Shown here: one piece after another, positions 52,188 through 63,274 of the stretch
Layout of the letters: every line of letters starts with the position of its first letter
How positions within the stretch are numbered: position 1 is the first letter of the stretch
From: Ampelomyces quisqualis
Taxonomy: Eukaryota > Ascomycota > Dothideomycetes > Pleosporales > Phaeosphaeriaceae
Reading direction: 5' to 3'
Length of the DNA stretch: 64,000 nucleotides
Assembly: GCA_018398575.1 (NCBI GenBank)
Contig: JAGTXZ010000020.1
Coordinates: 2,480,001 to 2,544,000, forward strand
Position numbers and translations under genes: made by a program
The notes under the pieces: model-generated
Seen by the model: the letters and a program-made list of their open reading frames with translations, nothing else
Told to the model about the DNA's origin: nothing
The model's database searches: none

Positions 52188-54345
52188 ATGTCGCATACCG
52201 GTACCATGCGTGGGACGCCCAAGGCCAGCCGTAATCAACCCGCCGGCGGAGCGCCGTTCTCCAACAGCCCCTCCGCCATCCCACGACCAGCACTTGACAC
52301 GCATGCGTCACAGGTTGCACAAAGCGATGCCGGCGGCTCAACTCTCACTGCCAGCAGGGCCAAAATGTCCAAAAGGGACGAGGTGAGTACCGTGTTCCGG
52401 CTGTTCTCTACAGGTGCTTATCAGTCCGCAGGCTATTCGACGAAAGATTGAGACGGACCTGAACAAGAAGAAGACCCCGGGCGGCCGCGTGCGACTATCT
52501 AAGAAAGCACCTCCGGGCACAGTTCTTGCGCTCAAGCCGAGCCCCGCCCTCCAGATCAAGCCGTCGACTACCGTTGCCGAGGCTGCGCAGCTGATGGCAG
52601 CGAAGAGGGAGGACTGCGTCTTGGTCACCGACGACGATGACCGCATTGCTGGTATTTTCACAGCGAAGGACCTGGCCTTCAGGGTGGTGGGCGCCGGCAT
52701 CAAGGCGCGAGACGTGACTATCGAGGAGATCATGACCAAGAACCCACTTTGCGCAAAGACGGATACCAGCGCCACCGATGCATTGGACCTCATGGTCAGG
52801 AAAGGCTTCCGCCACCTGCCTGTCATGGATGAGAATCACGATATCTCGGGTATTTTAGACATCACGAAATGTTTTTATGATGCTATGGAGAAGTTGGAGC
52901 GCGCATACAGTTCGTCCCGCAAGCTGTACGATGCGCTGGAGGGTGTCCAGGCAGAATTAGGCTCTAGCCAGCCACAACAAATCATTCAATATGTGGAGGC
53001 TATCCGATCGAAAATGTCAGGTCCTACACTGGAGTCTGTCTTGACAGGACTACCACCAACGACTGTATCTGTTCGTACATCGGTCAAGGAAGCGGCTGCT
53101 CTTATGAAGGAGAACCACACGACTGCTGTTTTGGTCCAAGACCAAGGGTCGATCACTGGAATTTTCACCAGCAAAGATGTCGTACTTCGTGTCATCGCTG
53201 CTGGTCTTGATCCTGCGACCTGCAGCGTGGTTCGTGTCATGACACCTCACCCAGACTTTGCGCCCATGGACATGAGCATCCAGTCTGCTCTTCGTAAGAT
53301 GCATGGTACGTACCGACTATAGAAATGATCGGAATGCACAGGAACTAACCTGTTACAGATGGTCACTATCTTAACCTACCTGTAATGAGCGATGCTGGCG
53401 AAATTGTTGGCATGGTGGATGTTCTTAAATTGACGTATGCCACACTTGACCAAGTATGTTCTCCATCTCGTTGATATTGAAGTTGGCTAATTCGGCCAGA
53501 TCAACAACATTAGCACCACGGACAGTGAGGGACCTGCTTGGAACAAATTCTGGTTGTCTCTTGATGCAGAGACTGAATCGATGATGTCTGGTGAAGGCGG
53601 TAGTCGCGCGCCTGACCACCGATCGATCATGTCACACGACAACCGTCCTGGGCTACATGACCGAGGTGACAGCGTGCTCCCTAATGAGTCTGCATCACAC
53701 CATGGAGATTCAGCATCTCAGTCTGGCGTTGGGGGTCCTCACACGCCGCTCGAGGACCTGCCGTTCCCGTTTAAGTTCAAGGCACCCAGTGGCCGTGTTC
53801 ACCGTCTGCAGGTGACTGCCTCTGCAGGCATTGAGGAACTCATTGCCAACGCGGCAAGCAAGCTTGGTTCCGAAGTCGAGTCCATAGGAGGTGCTCCCAC
53901 TTTCGAGGACGGCAAGATCTCCAAGGCCGGCTTTGCGCTGAGCTACCTTGACAACGAGGGAGACACGGTTTCGATAACGACGAACGAGGATCTGGTTGAG
54001 GCGATCGGTCTCTCACGCCTGGCCCACCGTGACAAGGTCGATTTGTTTGTGCACGACCCAGACACGCCACCCATGGTCGCTGAGGTCAACCCGCAGCCTG
54101 CACTGGCCAAGCCTGTTACCCCGCCAGAGTCTGTGCTCCGCAACCGCAAGAAGTATTTCGAGGCGGACGAGTCAGAAGAAGAGGTCCGGCCCAAGTCGAA
54201 GAGCCGGAATCAGGCTGCTCCTGCTGCACAGCAACCCGAGCTTATACAGGGCATACCGAATGACTTGCTCTTGCCGGGAGCCATCGGTGCGCTCGCAGTG
54301 GTCATCGTCGGCGTGTTTGTGCTCGGCCGTGCGACAAGTAGGTAG
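52188..54345 (+). CDS. CBS-domain and PB1-domain protein with C-terminal membrane anchor
   Basis: Exons 52188-52382, 52432-53305, 53359-53453 and 53500-54345 (introns 49, 53 and 46 nt) give 669 aa. A disordered Ser/Pro head precedes four CBS motifs in two pairs: TVAEAAQLMAAKREDCVLVT, ATDALDLMVRKGFRHLPVMD, SVKEAAALMKENHTTAVLVQ and, across a splice, IQSALRKMHDGHYLNLPVMS. A PB1 domain follows (FPFKFKAPSGRVHRLQVTAS, then AGFALSYLDNEGDTVSITTN and EDLVEAIGLSRLAHRDKVDL). The last 25 residues are one hydrophobic helix (LLLPGAIGALAVVIVGVFVL) ending GRATSR, suggesting a tail anchor. Related CBS-PB1 proteins occur across fungi (for example fission yeast Mug70) without a settled role; CBS pairs usually sense adenine nucleotides. 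Confidence 0.92.
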
Positions 54346-54828
54346 AGAAAGGCCTGCCCGGCAATGGAAGCTGGATGCGTGCCCTGCAGTTGCATTGCTA
54401 AGGTTGTCATGAGTATTATATCCATGGAGTTAGATGTCGTCGCAGTAGTCTCGTAGCCAAATTGCCCCACGACACAGCTGATCCAATCGATTTCCCTTGT
54501 GCGCGCTTCCAAGCTCCAGCCACGGCAGCCATGAACGAGCTACCAAGCAGCAGGGTGAATGCGTGTGGTGCGTGGGTCCGTGGGACAAGACGCACCGCGG
54601 CCCTACCAGGGGAACATTTCGTTTCTGCCCCGCCAACCCAAACACAGCGCAGTCAATTTTGTGTACACAGCAGACCTTTCCTTGCAACGCGTCACGCTCG
54701 CCCGCGCCCACGTGCCCAAGCCCGCACACATCACATCGACCGCGGCACCTGCTGAGTCCCTTGCCTGCGGACGCTGCCTGCAACGCCACGGGGCCGCTCC
54801 CCGCCAACACCTGCCACACATCCCCGAC
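54346..54828. other. Intergenic: 3' of the CBS-PB1 gene, promoter/leader of KAP121
   Basis: 483 bp. Open text in frame with KAP121 extends upstream of 54829 but has no homology-like content, and the start chosen precedes the conserved N-terminus. Confidence 0.5.
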
Positions 54829-57800
54829 ATGTCAGTCCTCCCGGCGGAGGTGCACACGGCGCTTGCCGGCCTGCTGCAAGGCCTGCAGTCCCCCGACAAC
54901 GTGCAGCGAACAGGCGCAGAGCAGCAGCTGAACGAAGAATGGGTCGCCCAGCGGCCCGAGGTGCTGCTGATGGGTTTGTCGGAGCAGATTGAGCTGGCCC
55001 AAGACACTTCAGTACGCAGGGAGCCGCTCGCGGGGGGGTAGCCTGGGCTTACACCATGAACAGACGCGAACATTTGCTGCCGTCATCTTCAGACGCCAGT
55101 CCTCAAAACCGCGAAAAACCCCCTCGGGCCAGACCTCGGACCTCTTCCTCACCCTGCAAGAGCCCGAGCGCGACGCGATCCGCGCAAAGCTGCTCGGCTG
55201 TCTGGCCAAAGAGACGGACAACTCGGTCCGGAGTAAGGTCGGAGACGCTGTCGCTGAGCTTGCGCGACAACACACGGACGAAGGTAATGCATCATCGCTC
55301 AGAGCGAGCGACATGTGCGCTGACTAGTGTAGGTTTCGCCTGGCCAGAATTGCTCGGGGCCCTCTTCCAAGCCAGCCAGTCGCAAGATGCCGCCCAGCGC
55401 GAGAACGCCTTCAGAATATTTTCAACAACACCACAGATCATCGAGAAGCAACACGAGGACGTGGTCGTCACTGCCTTCAAGGGCGGATTCGCCGACAGCG
55501 AGACTTCAGTAAGTAACATGGTCCATGTAGACACTGAACTGACACCTTGCCCAGGTCCGAATTACTGCTGTGGAAGCCTTCGCGTCCTTCTTCCGCTCCA
55601 TCACCAAGAAGACCCAGTCCAACTACTACACCCTCATCCCGGAAATCCTGAACATCCTCCCGCCCATCAAAGAAACCGGAGATGCAGAGCTGCTCACCAA
55701 GGCCCTCATCTCGCTCATCGACCTCGCCGAAGTTGCGCCCAAGATGTTCAAGCCCCTGTTCACCAACCTTGTGCAGTTTAGCATTTCCGTGATCCAGGAC
55801 AAGGAACTTGGAGAAACTGCTCGCCAGAATGCGCTCGAGCTTATGGCCACATTCGCCGACACTGCGCCCCAAATGTGCAGAAAAGACCCCAATTTCACCA
55901 ACGACATGGTCACTCAATGTCTGTCCCTGATGACGGATGTCGGAACTGATGATGATGATGCGGAGGAGTGGAACGTCTCAGAGGACCTCGACGAGGAGAG
56001 TGACTCGAATCACGTGGCTGGAGAGCAATGTATGGACCGATTGGCCAACAAACTAGGTGGCCAGGCGATTCTGCCTCCTACCTTCAACTGGCTGCCCCGC
56101 ATGATGACTTCTTCGGCGTGGCGAGACAGGCATGCGGCTCTTATGGCCATCTCAGCCATCTCCGAAGGTTGTCGTGAGCTCATGGTGGGCGAGCTCGACA
56201 AAGTCCTCGATCTGGTCCTGCCTGCTCTCCGAGACCCGCACCCTCGTGTGCGATGGGCTGGCTGCAATGCCGTTGGCCAGATGAGTACTGACTTCGCCGG
56301 AACCATGCAGGAGAAATACCACCAAGTTGTGTTGCCGAGCATCATCCCGGTTCTCGAGTCCGCGGAGCCCCGTGTGCAGGCGCATGCTGCAGCCGCCCTC
56401 GTCAACTTCTGCGAAGAGGCAGAGAAGAACATTCTTGAGCCCTACCTGGATCAGCTACTCAATCACTTGCTTATGCTCCTGCAGAGCCCTAAGCGATTCG
56501 TACAAGAACAGGCTTTGTCCACGATTGCAACTGTCGCCGACTCAGCGGAGGCCGCTTTTTCCAAATACTACGACACTCTCATGCCTCTGCTGTTCAACGT
56601 TCTTCAAGAGGAGCAGTCTAAGGAATACCGACTCCTGCGTGCAAAGGCCATGGAATGCGCGACACTTATCGCCCTTGCGGTTGGCAAGGACCGCATGGGT
56701 CAAGATGCTTTGAATCTCGTTCAGTTACTTGGACGCATACAGAACAGCGTGGTCGAGCCAGATGACCCACAAGCATCCTATCTACTTCACTGCTGGGGCC
56801 GTATGTGCCGCGTGCTTGGCCGCGAGTTCGTACCTTTCCTTGCTGGCGTGATTCCTCCGTTGACTGAGCTTGCTGGAGCCAAGGCCGATATTCAGCTTCT
56901 TGACGATGAGGACCAAGTGGCACAGATTCAGGATGAAGAGGGCTGGGAGCTTGTACCTTTGAAGGGCAAGGTCATCGGCATCAAGACAAGCATCCTTGAC
57001 GACAAGCACATGGCTATTGAGCTTATCGTCATCTATGCACAGGTATTGGAAGAGGTTTTCGAGCCATATGTGAACGACATTATGGAGAAGATCGCGCTAC
57101 CCGGATTGGCCTTCTTTTTCCACGATCCAGTTCGTGTCGCATCCGCCAAGTGTGTGCCTGCACTCTTGAACGCTTACAAGAAAGCACACGGTCCAGAATC
57201 GACACAGCTTGGCCAACTCTGGGAGCGCACTGTTGAGCGGGTACTTGAAGTGCTAAGCACAGAACCTGCGATTGATACCCTCGCGGAAATGTACCAGTGT
57301 TTCTACGAGTGCTTGGAGTGTATCGGCCGGAACTGCTTGACAAGCGCACACATGGCTACCTTCATTGAGTCTGCCCGAAGTGTGCTACAAGACTACCAAG
57401 AGCGCGTCAAGGAGCGTATGGAAGAGCAAGCTGAGAACGACGACGGAGAGGAGGCGTCTGAAGATATGCTATTTGCCATCGAAGACGATCAGAACTTGCT
57501 CTCAGACATGAACAAAGCTTTCCACACCATCTTCAAGAACATGGGGACCGCATTCTTGCCACACTGGGAGTTGCTCATGGACTTTTACACGATGGCGGTG
57601 GTCAACAAAGATCCCACCCAACGTCAATGGGCAATTTGCATCTTCGACGATGTGCTCGAGTTCTGTGGCCCCGAGTCATGGAAGTACAATGAACGCATTA
57701 TGCAACCACTCATTGATGGCATGCAAGACGATGTGCCGGCGAATCGACAGGCTGCCGTCTACGGTGTAGGTGTCGCAGCCCACAAGGGTGGCGAGGCGTG

Positions 57801-58310
57801 GTCAGACTTCGCTGCTGGCTCGTTACCGATGCTGTTCCAGGTCATCCAGCGGCCAAACTCGCGTACTGACGACGACATTTTCGCAACTGAGAACGCTTCG
57901 ACGGCAATCGCGAAAATCTTGCACTACAACGCTGCAAAGGTCCAGAACTGGCAAGACGTTGCCGCCGCCTGGATCGACACACTGCCCATCACCAACGACG
58001 AAGAAGCAACACCATATGCGTATGCATTCTTGGCACAGTTGATCGAGCAGTAAGTTTTCTTCCGCGTACACATGTGTAACACAAAATCTGACGCAATCAT
58101 AGACAAAACCAAGCCGTCTTCTCTCAACCGGCCAAAGTCTTCAACTTCGTCATCCAAGCCCTCGAAGCCGAGACACTTCAAGGCCAAACCGCAACGCGCG
58201 TAGTCAACTCGGTCAAGGCCCTCATCCAAGCCACAAACACCAATCTCAGCCAAGCAGCTGCCACACTAACCCCGGAGCAACAGCGTACTGCGCAAGCGTA
58301 CTTCAGCTAG
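54829..58310 (+). CDS. kap121: Importin beta-like karyopherin KAP121/PSE1 (importin-5 family)
   Basis: A nuclear import receptor for ribosomal proteins, histones and transcription factors. Exons 54829-55011, 55064-55283, 55333-55508, 55555-58049 and 58103-58310 (introns 52, 49, 46 and 53 nt) give 1093 aa, against 1089 in yeast Pse1. The N-terminus (LPAEVHTALAGLLQGLQSPD) begins a HEAT array. Clear blocks are TRTFAAVIFRRQSSK, KLLGCLAKETDNSVRSKVGD, RDRHAALMAISAISEGCREL, LRDPHPRVRWAGCNAVGQMS, PRVQAHAAAALVNFCEEAEK, RLLRAKAMECATLIALAVGK and, late, NRQAAVYGVGVAAHKGGEAW. An acidic loop (DVGTDDDDAEEWNVSEDLDE) sits mid-protein as in the family. Confidence 0.96.
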
Positions 58311-58797
58311 GCGCTGGGCGGCTTCAGACTCGCCCGGAAGCTAGATTGGAACGGTGCAGCGCGGTACGATGATGCATGGAATGGCGTTCAGGATACGAGC
58401 AGCTACGAACGAATGAGTAAACGAGCACGAGGTGCTGGTATGGTCGCCTTGAATGAAGGCCCCTAAGTGTCTCCCTCGGGCAAGAAGTTGGAAAAAGGTG
58501 TGCGGCTTTGATTTAGATTATTCATCACAGATTCCCCCCCCCGCCCCCCCCCCCCCAAACGAAATTTCCCTGTTGCTTGTAGCCCCATTCGCTCATCATT
58601 CCACGGTTCGCCGTGTTTAGATAGAATTGCATGCTATGCGATATGTGCAGGCCTTTTATTCATCAGTTGAAACTACTGATTGAAGTAAAGGTCGAATGCC
58701 AGATGACTCTCCCCGCGCTCGATTCCGACACAGAAACACCGCGCTCCTATTTATGTAATGGATAATTGCAACTCGCTCCTTCTCACTCACCAGCTCA
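58311..58797. other. Convergent 3' region between KAP121 and VPS4
   Basis: 487 bp without a gene. It holds the poly-C tract below. Confidence 0.55.
58534..58556. repeat. Poly-C tract (9 C, G, 13 C)
   Basis: A near-homopolymer of 22 C interrupted by one G lies in the convergent 3' region. The exact length is prone to sequencing error. Confidence 0.7.
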
Positions 58798-60329
58798 CTA
58801 TGCACCTTCACTGCCAAACTCCTTTGTCCAATCCGCACTCCGCGTCAGATCCTCTTTGCTGACCGTCGGTCTCGATGCCTTGATTGCCTTGACAAAGTCC
58901 CTGACCTTGAGAGGAGGTTCGAGAAGCTGATCGCCATCAAGATCTGTCCATGACTTTTCTTGCGCTTGCGGGTCGCCTGGCGAACATGGTGTCCACTTTT
59001 CCACGCCTTCTACCTCCACCGGCTTGTAGTGTGTTGCCGTCTGGATGAGTCGCACAGGCTGCATGAGCGCGTCTTGTACTGCAATCGAGATGTCGGAACC
59101 AGAGTATCCTTCGCTGAGATCTGCTAGTGTTCGGAAGTCTTGTTGGTTGAGTTCGCAAGGTGTGTTTCCGACCGCGAGTTCGAACATTTTCATGCGCGCA
59201 GGTAGATCGGGCAAGCTGATGTGTACTCTTCGCTGGAATCGTCGTCGGATAGCCGAGTCGAGTTGCCATGGAATATTTGTCGCGCCGAGGATGAGTACGC
59301 CTTTGGAGTCTTTGCCTACACCGTCCATTTGTACCAGCAACTCGGTCTTGATTCGTCGTGAGGCTTCGGATTCGCCTTCTCCTCGAGGTCCACAGAGAGC
59401 GTCGATTTCGTCGATGAAGATGATAGAGGGTTTGTTTTCGCGGGCCATGCCGAAAAGTTGCTTTACCAATCTGTTGCACGTCAGCTATTGCGCCTCTTGC
59501 CACAACCACGTGACATACCTTTCGGATTCACCCATCCATTTGCTGACCAGGTCTGAACTTGAAACACTGAAGAATGTGCTGTTCGCTTCTGTTGCTACGG
59601 CCTTTGCCAGGTAACTCTTGCCCGTTCCAGGCGGTCCATAGAGCAATATACCCTTCCATGGCTGTCGCTTTCCGGTGAAGAGATGTGGAAACTTTATTGG
59701 TAATATGACAGCCTCCTTCAGTGCTTCTTTGGCCATTTCGAGACCTGCCACATCCTCCCACCGGATGTTGGGTTTTTCGGAGAGGATAGCGCCAGCGAGC
59801 GCGCCGCGGAGCTTCTTCGAGTCGGCATCGCCTTCTTCTTCGTCGTCTCTATGTATCCTGTCAGCGGGTAAGAGCGCAGACGTCACGCATCTGTACGTAC
59901 TTTCCACCCTTGCCACTGCCTCCTGTCGACTTGCCATTTGCGCCCATGGCAGACGGTTTCTTGCGATTTGACTCATCGTTTTGATTCAGATGTTGTTTGA
60001 GCTTCTCGGCGCGCTCCATGTACTCGGCAACCTTGCCGCGGATCATATCCTTGGACTTTTGGTTCTTCTCCCCTGGGCATAGTCAGTACCTACTCTGTGC
60101 CCCCGCGTGGAGGCCTCAACCAGCTATTAGGCGGTGGTCATACATTTGAGTGCGAGCATGAACAGCTCGACTATGTCAGGTTAGCACTGGCGTGTACATC
60201 AGGTCGTGTATGGTACCCACGAGCACTGTAGTACAGCTGGTATGCCTTCTCATATTCGCCCGCCGTGTCTGTCTCGATGGCCTTTTTGACCGTGTCAATG
60301 GCCCGCCCTAGAAAGTCGGCATTGCTCAT
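58798..60329 (-). CDS. vps4: VPS4, AAA ATPase of the ESCRT pathway
   Basis: Vps4 disassembles ESCRT-III in multivesicular body formation and cytokinesis. Exons (right to left) are 60221-60329, 60144-60170 (27 nt), 59901-60072, 59519-59857 and 58798-59470; introns are 50, 71, 43 and 48 nt; the product is 439 aa, against 437 in yeast. The MIT domain spans residues 1-75 (AIDTVKKAIETDTAGEYEKA, then ALELFMLALKWEKNQKSKDM). The AAA core shows Walker A GPPGTGKS (Lys183), Walker B IIFIDEID (Asp236, Glu237), the arginine finger region SAIRRRFQRRV, and the Vps4-specific beta domain and C-terminal helix (FVKAIKASRPTVSKEDLTR). The tiny second exon is needed to complete the MIT helix. Confidence 0.97.
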
Positions 60330-60736
60330 CTCCACGCTGTTGCTGGGCTACACACCGCAGCAGAGAGGGGATGTGCGTGCGGTACGTTCGCGTATGGCGC
60401 GTCTATGGTCGAGCGAGGTCGATGGCGCAACAGCGGAGGTGCCGTGGGCGCGGGGCACTCGTGGTCGTCGCGTGCTTCCTCGTGGGGGGATCGACAGCGA
60501 CGGGGGTTGATATGCGCAAATCGGCGAGCAAAGCGGCCAGAGTGTGACGCAGAGCAAATAGAGTGAGGGAAGCAGCTTGTCCCGGCGTTTCTCTGCACGT
60601 GGTGGTTGCCATGGGCCGCTAGAGCCCCGCCTTCACCCTAGGCCGAACCGAGATAGCTCCAAATGTAATGTCGCGAGCTCCACGCGCACCTCACGGAAAC
60701 CTTTTCTCCAAGCGGTTACTCAGCATCACACAAGCC
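60330..60736. promoter_or_regulatory. Divergent promoter region, VPS4 / prefoldin 6
   Basis: 407 bp separates the two start codons. An in-frame ATG at 60668 would add 23 residues to prefoldin 6, but the ATG at 60737 has a perfect GCCATGG context and the family length. Confidence 0.5.
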
Positions 60737-61318
60737 ATGGGAGACGCTCAAAAGAAGCTGCAGGAGCTTTCTGACAGCTACCAGAGTCTTCAAGGAGGCG
60801 AGCAACTCAACCCCGTTGGCAAGCAATCACTAATAGTGGGGTAGAGCTTTCGACCGCCGTAGAAGCTCGCCAGAAACTCGAATCGCAGCAGCAGGAAAAC
60901 GTCACCGTGAAGAAGGCATGGTGATTTCCATGGTGAAATGTGGTTGGTTCTAACTTTTGCTTCCGCAGGAATTTGACATGCTCGACGACGAGGCGAATAT
61001 CTACAAACAAATCGGCCCAGTGCTACTGAAGCAGGACAAGACAGAAGCTGTCATGGCTGTCAATGCGCGCTTGGAGTTCATCGACAAGGAAATGTGAGCA
61101 TACGTGGTGTCTTGAACAACATCACCTGATAAGCTAACTTCGAGCAGTAAGCGCATCGAGAAGCAGATTAAAGGGATCCAGGATAGGACCGAAGGCGTGA
61201 AGACAGAAGTACGCTGCGTAGTTGATCTCCAACATTGCCAGCACCCAGCTAACTCGTCTAGATCATCCAGATACAATCATCGGCGCAGCAGTCACAACAA
61301 CAAGCAGTGGCAGCGTAA
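60737..61318 (+). CDS. Prefoldin subunit 6 (beta-type)
   Basis: A subunit of the hexameric prefoldin chaperone that passes actin and tubulin to CCT (yeast Yke2). Five exons (60737-60797, 60845-60915, 60969-61093, 61148-61208, 61262-61318) give 124 aa. Two of the four introns start with GC instead of GT: 60798-60844 (GCGAGC...GGTAG) and 60916-60968 (GCATGG...CGCAG). They are forced by the alignment of SYQSLQGELSTAVEARQKLE and QQENVTVKKEFDMLDDEANI with family members. The coiled-coil arms and beta hairpin region (IYKQIGPVLLKQDKTEAVMA) follow, then EFIDKEIKRIEKQIKGIQDR and a Gln-rich end. Confidence 0.9.
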
Positions 61319-61492
61319 ACGCAGCTCAGCACAGCGAATTCACCATCACGATACCCCGGCCAATGGCAATTGAACTATCAAAATCGCACTTTTATCTGTT
61401 CAGATGCTCACTTTACTCTTGGTTCTTCCAGAACCCCATAGTTGCTTCAGGCATCCGCTTTGAACCTCATCTCAGCTCCCAAGCCTACACTT

Positions 61493-62075
61493 CTATTCCA
61501 CATAATACCCTTTCTCCGCCAACCGTACCCACCAATCTCTGCTCTTCTCCCCCCTCACACTCGCCATCTTCACCACCAAATCAACCAAGAACTCCTTCGG
61601 CATCTTCTCCACGAAACCCCCCAGCCCAGAACCATATTCCACCACATTGTACGCATACATATCCGCAACTACTTCACGCAACTTGCTCCCCTTGCTCGTC
61701 ATACCATACACCATCGCCACAACATCACCGCGTACAAGACACCGCTTACACCCATGCAGCCTAGTGAACAAATCCATGACAGCATTACAGAACACCGCGT
61801 CGAGAACCTGCTCGCCAAACACATCCAAGCCCACCAAGTCCTCGAAGATTTCGTCCGTCATCAGCAGCCGGTCCAGTTTGCCGCTGTACAGCCACTCCGT
61901 GTAGATCCGTAATACAAATTTCTGGGGCTCGTGGACCCAGCAGTCTTGAAAGCTCACCACCGTCCGAGTGCTCGCGGGCCCGTAGCGGTATCTCTTGCTG
62001 TGCAGTAGCCCGGGCGCAAAGAATTCGCCAAAGTACGCGGAATTACGAGTGAGGAGGCTCGTGTGTGCAGTACAT
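61493..62075 (-). CDS. BTB/POZ-like protein, 5' end unresolved
   Basis: The last exon is open from a splice acceptor (ATATTCTAG, ending at 62076) to the stop at 61493. It begins CTAHTSLLTRNSAYFGEFFA, the central helix of a BTB domain (usual form: F-x-V-H-K-x-L-L-x-x-x-S-x-Y-F). It continues with KFVLRIYTEWLYSGKLDRLL (BTB end) and helical text including VFGEQVLDAVFCNAVMDLFT, as in fungal BTB proteins of unknown role. The first beta strands of the BTB fold should lie upstream. The nearest usable exon starts ATG at 62222 and joins by a GTTTTT donor at about 62152, but lacks those strands. The gene may therefore be truncated, or have an upstream exon I could not find. Confidence 0.6.
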
Positions 62076-63274
62076 CTAGAATATGTGATGTTATATCGAA
62101 CTTCCCACTAAAGGCAGAGGTAAGTCGCGCTCCCTCATGACCGTCAAAAACCTGCCTATGGTGTTTGTGTTCTGGGTGCGCTCCTCCCGTTGGAGGTGAA
62201 TGCCTGCATGAAGCAACGCCATATCGACAGCTTCTGCTGGTCGAGGGATGCGTTCGAACTGGACCCCGTGACAACTGTGGCTTCCAAAGACTCCTGGATC
62301 AAAACTGCTAGTATTTCTTTTTCATGAGATGACTGTAAACCACGTAATTTCTGTCCTGCGTAAAAAGCCAACGTTCTTCTTCCCTGATACGCATGAATTG
62401 TAGTTCTGCTGGTTGGTGGTCTTCAGGACATGATGTTTATACTTGACAATAGAAATACTCAATTGCATTCCCTTTCTCCTTCTTGCATGGTTTCTTCTCT
62501 TTGTAGCCGTCTGACGACATTATTGTTTTGACTGTGCTATTCATCATCGCCCACACGCTCGTCGTCGACTTTCCATCTTTTCTCTGAATGGCGTCATTCA
62601 ACTTGCCAGAGCCTTCTGAATCAACGTCCCTTCAAATTTCTTCGTTTTCAACAGCTCGGATCGAAACGAGTGAATAATTCGGAACGAGTGAATGGCGACA
62701 GTGTGCGAAGTCATCACAGATGTAGACAGGATGTGTTTGTTGCGTTAGAACTTCGATATTTACAAGGAAACGTGCATAGCTGTAGCTGGGGAGACGCAGT
62801 TCTTACCATGAGAAATGAAGTCTGCTCGGCTCGGGGAAGATGTTTCTTAGGTAGCACAAGCCTTGCAAGCTCCAGGACCCTAGGTCGCTATGCCATGGTT
62901 GAGTGGATTGTGGAAAGGTGGAAATCTGCGAATATGCTCGCCGTAGAGCTTGACGCACTCTTGCTGGGACCGGGAGTTGGTGGCACAATTTGCCCAACAG
63001 ACCATGGCTTGTGTCAAAAGCTGGCGTACAAGCTTCAGACCATCTTCCGAGCTGACCGAGCTCGTAGATTCTACGTCCAAGGTGTGTATGCTGCTATCAG
63101 CGCCATGGCTCACACAGGTTCACACTACCCGCCGGCTCATAACTTCCGAAGCATGGCAAACTTGATCTCATAATCAGAAGCTCTGAATACGTGCTAGTTC
63201 CTGTCCTACTGTACAACCTGTGAATATTTGTACAGACTAGTTTGACTCCGAGGCTGATCGGATCATCTCTTCCT
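62076..63274. other. Intergenic or unresolved 5' part of the BTB-like gene
   Basis: 1.2 kb in which no gene can be supported. Open frames at 62670-63173 (plus) and 62880-63113 (minus) overlap each other and show no known domain. Confidence 0.4.

Noticed and set aside
62670..63173. 167-codon plus-strand frame near the right end
   Set aside because: No domain or signal peptide; overlapped by minus-strand frames of similar length.
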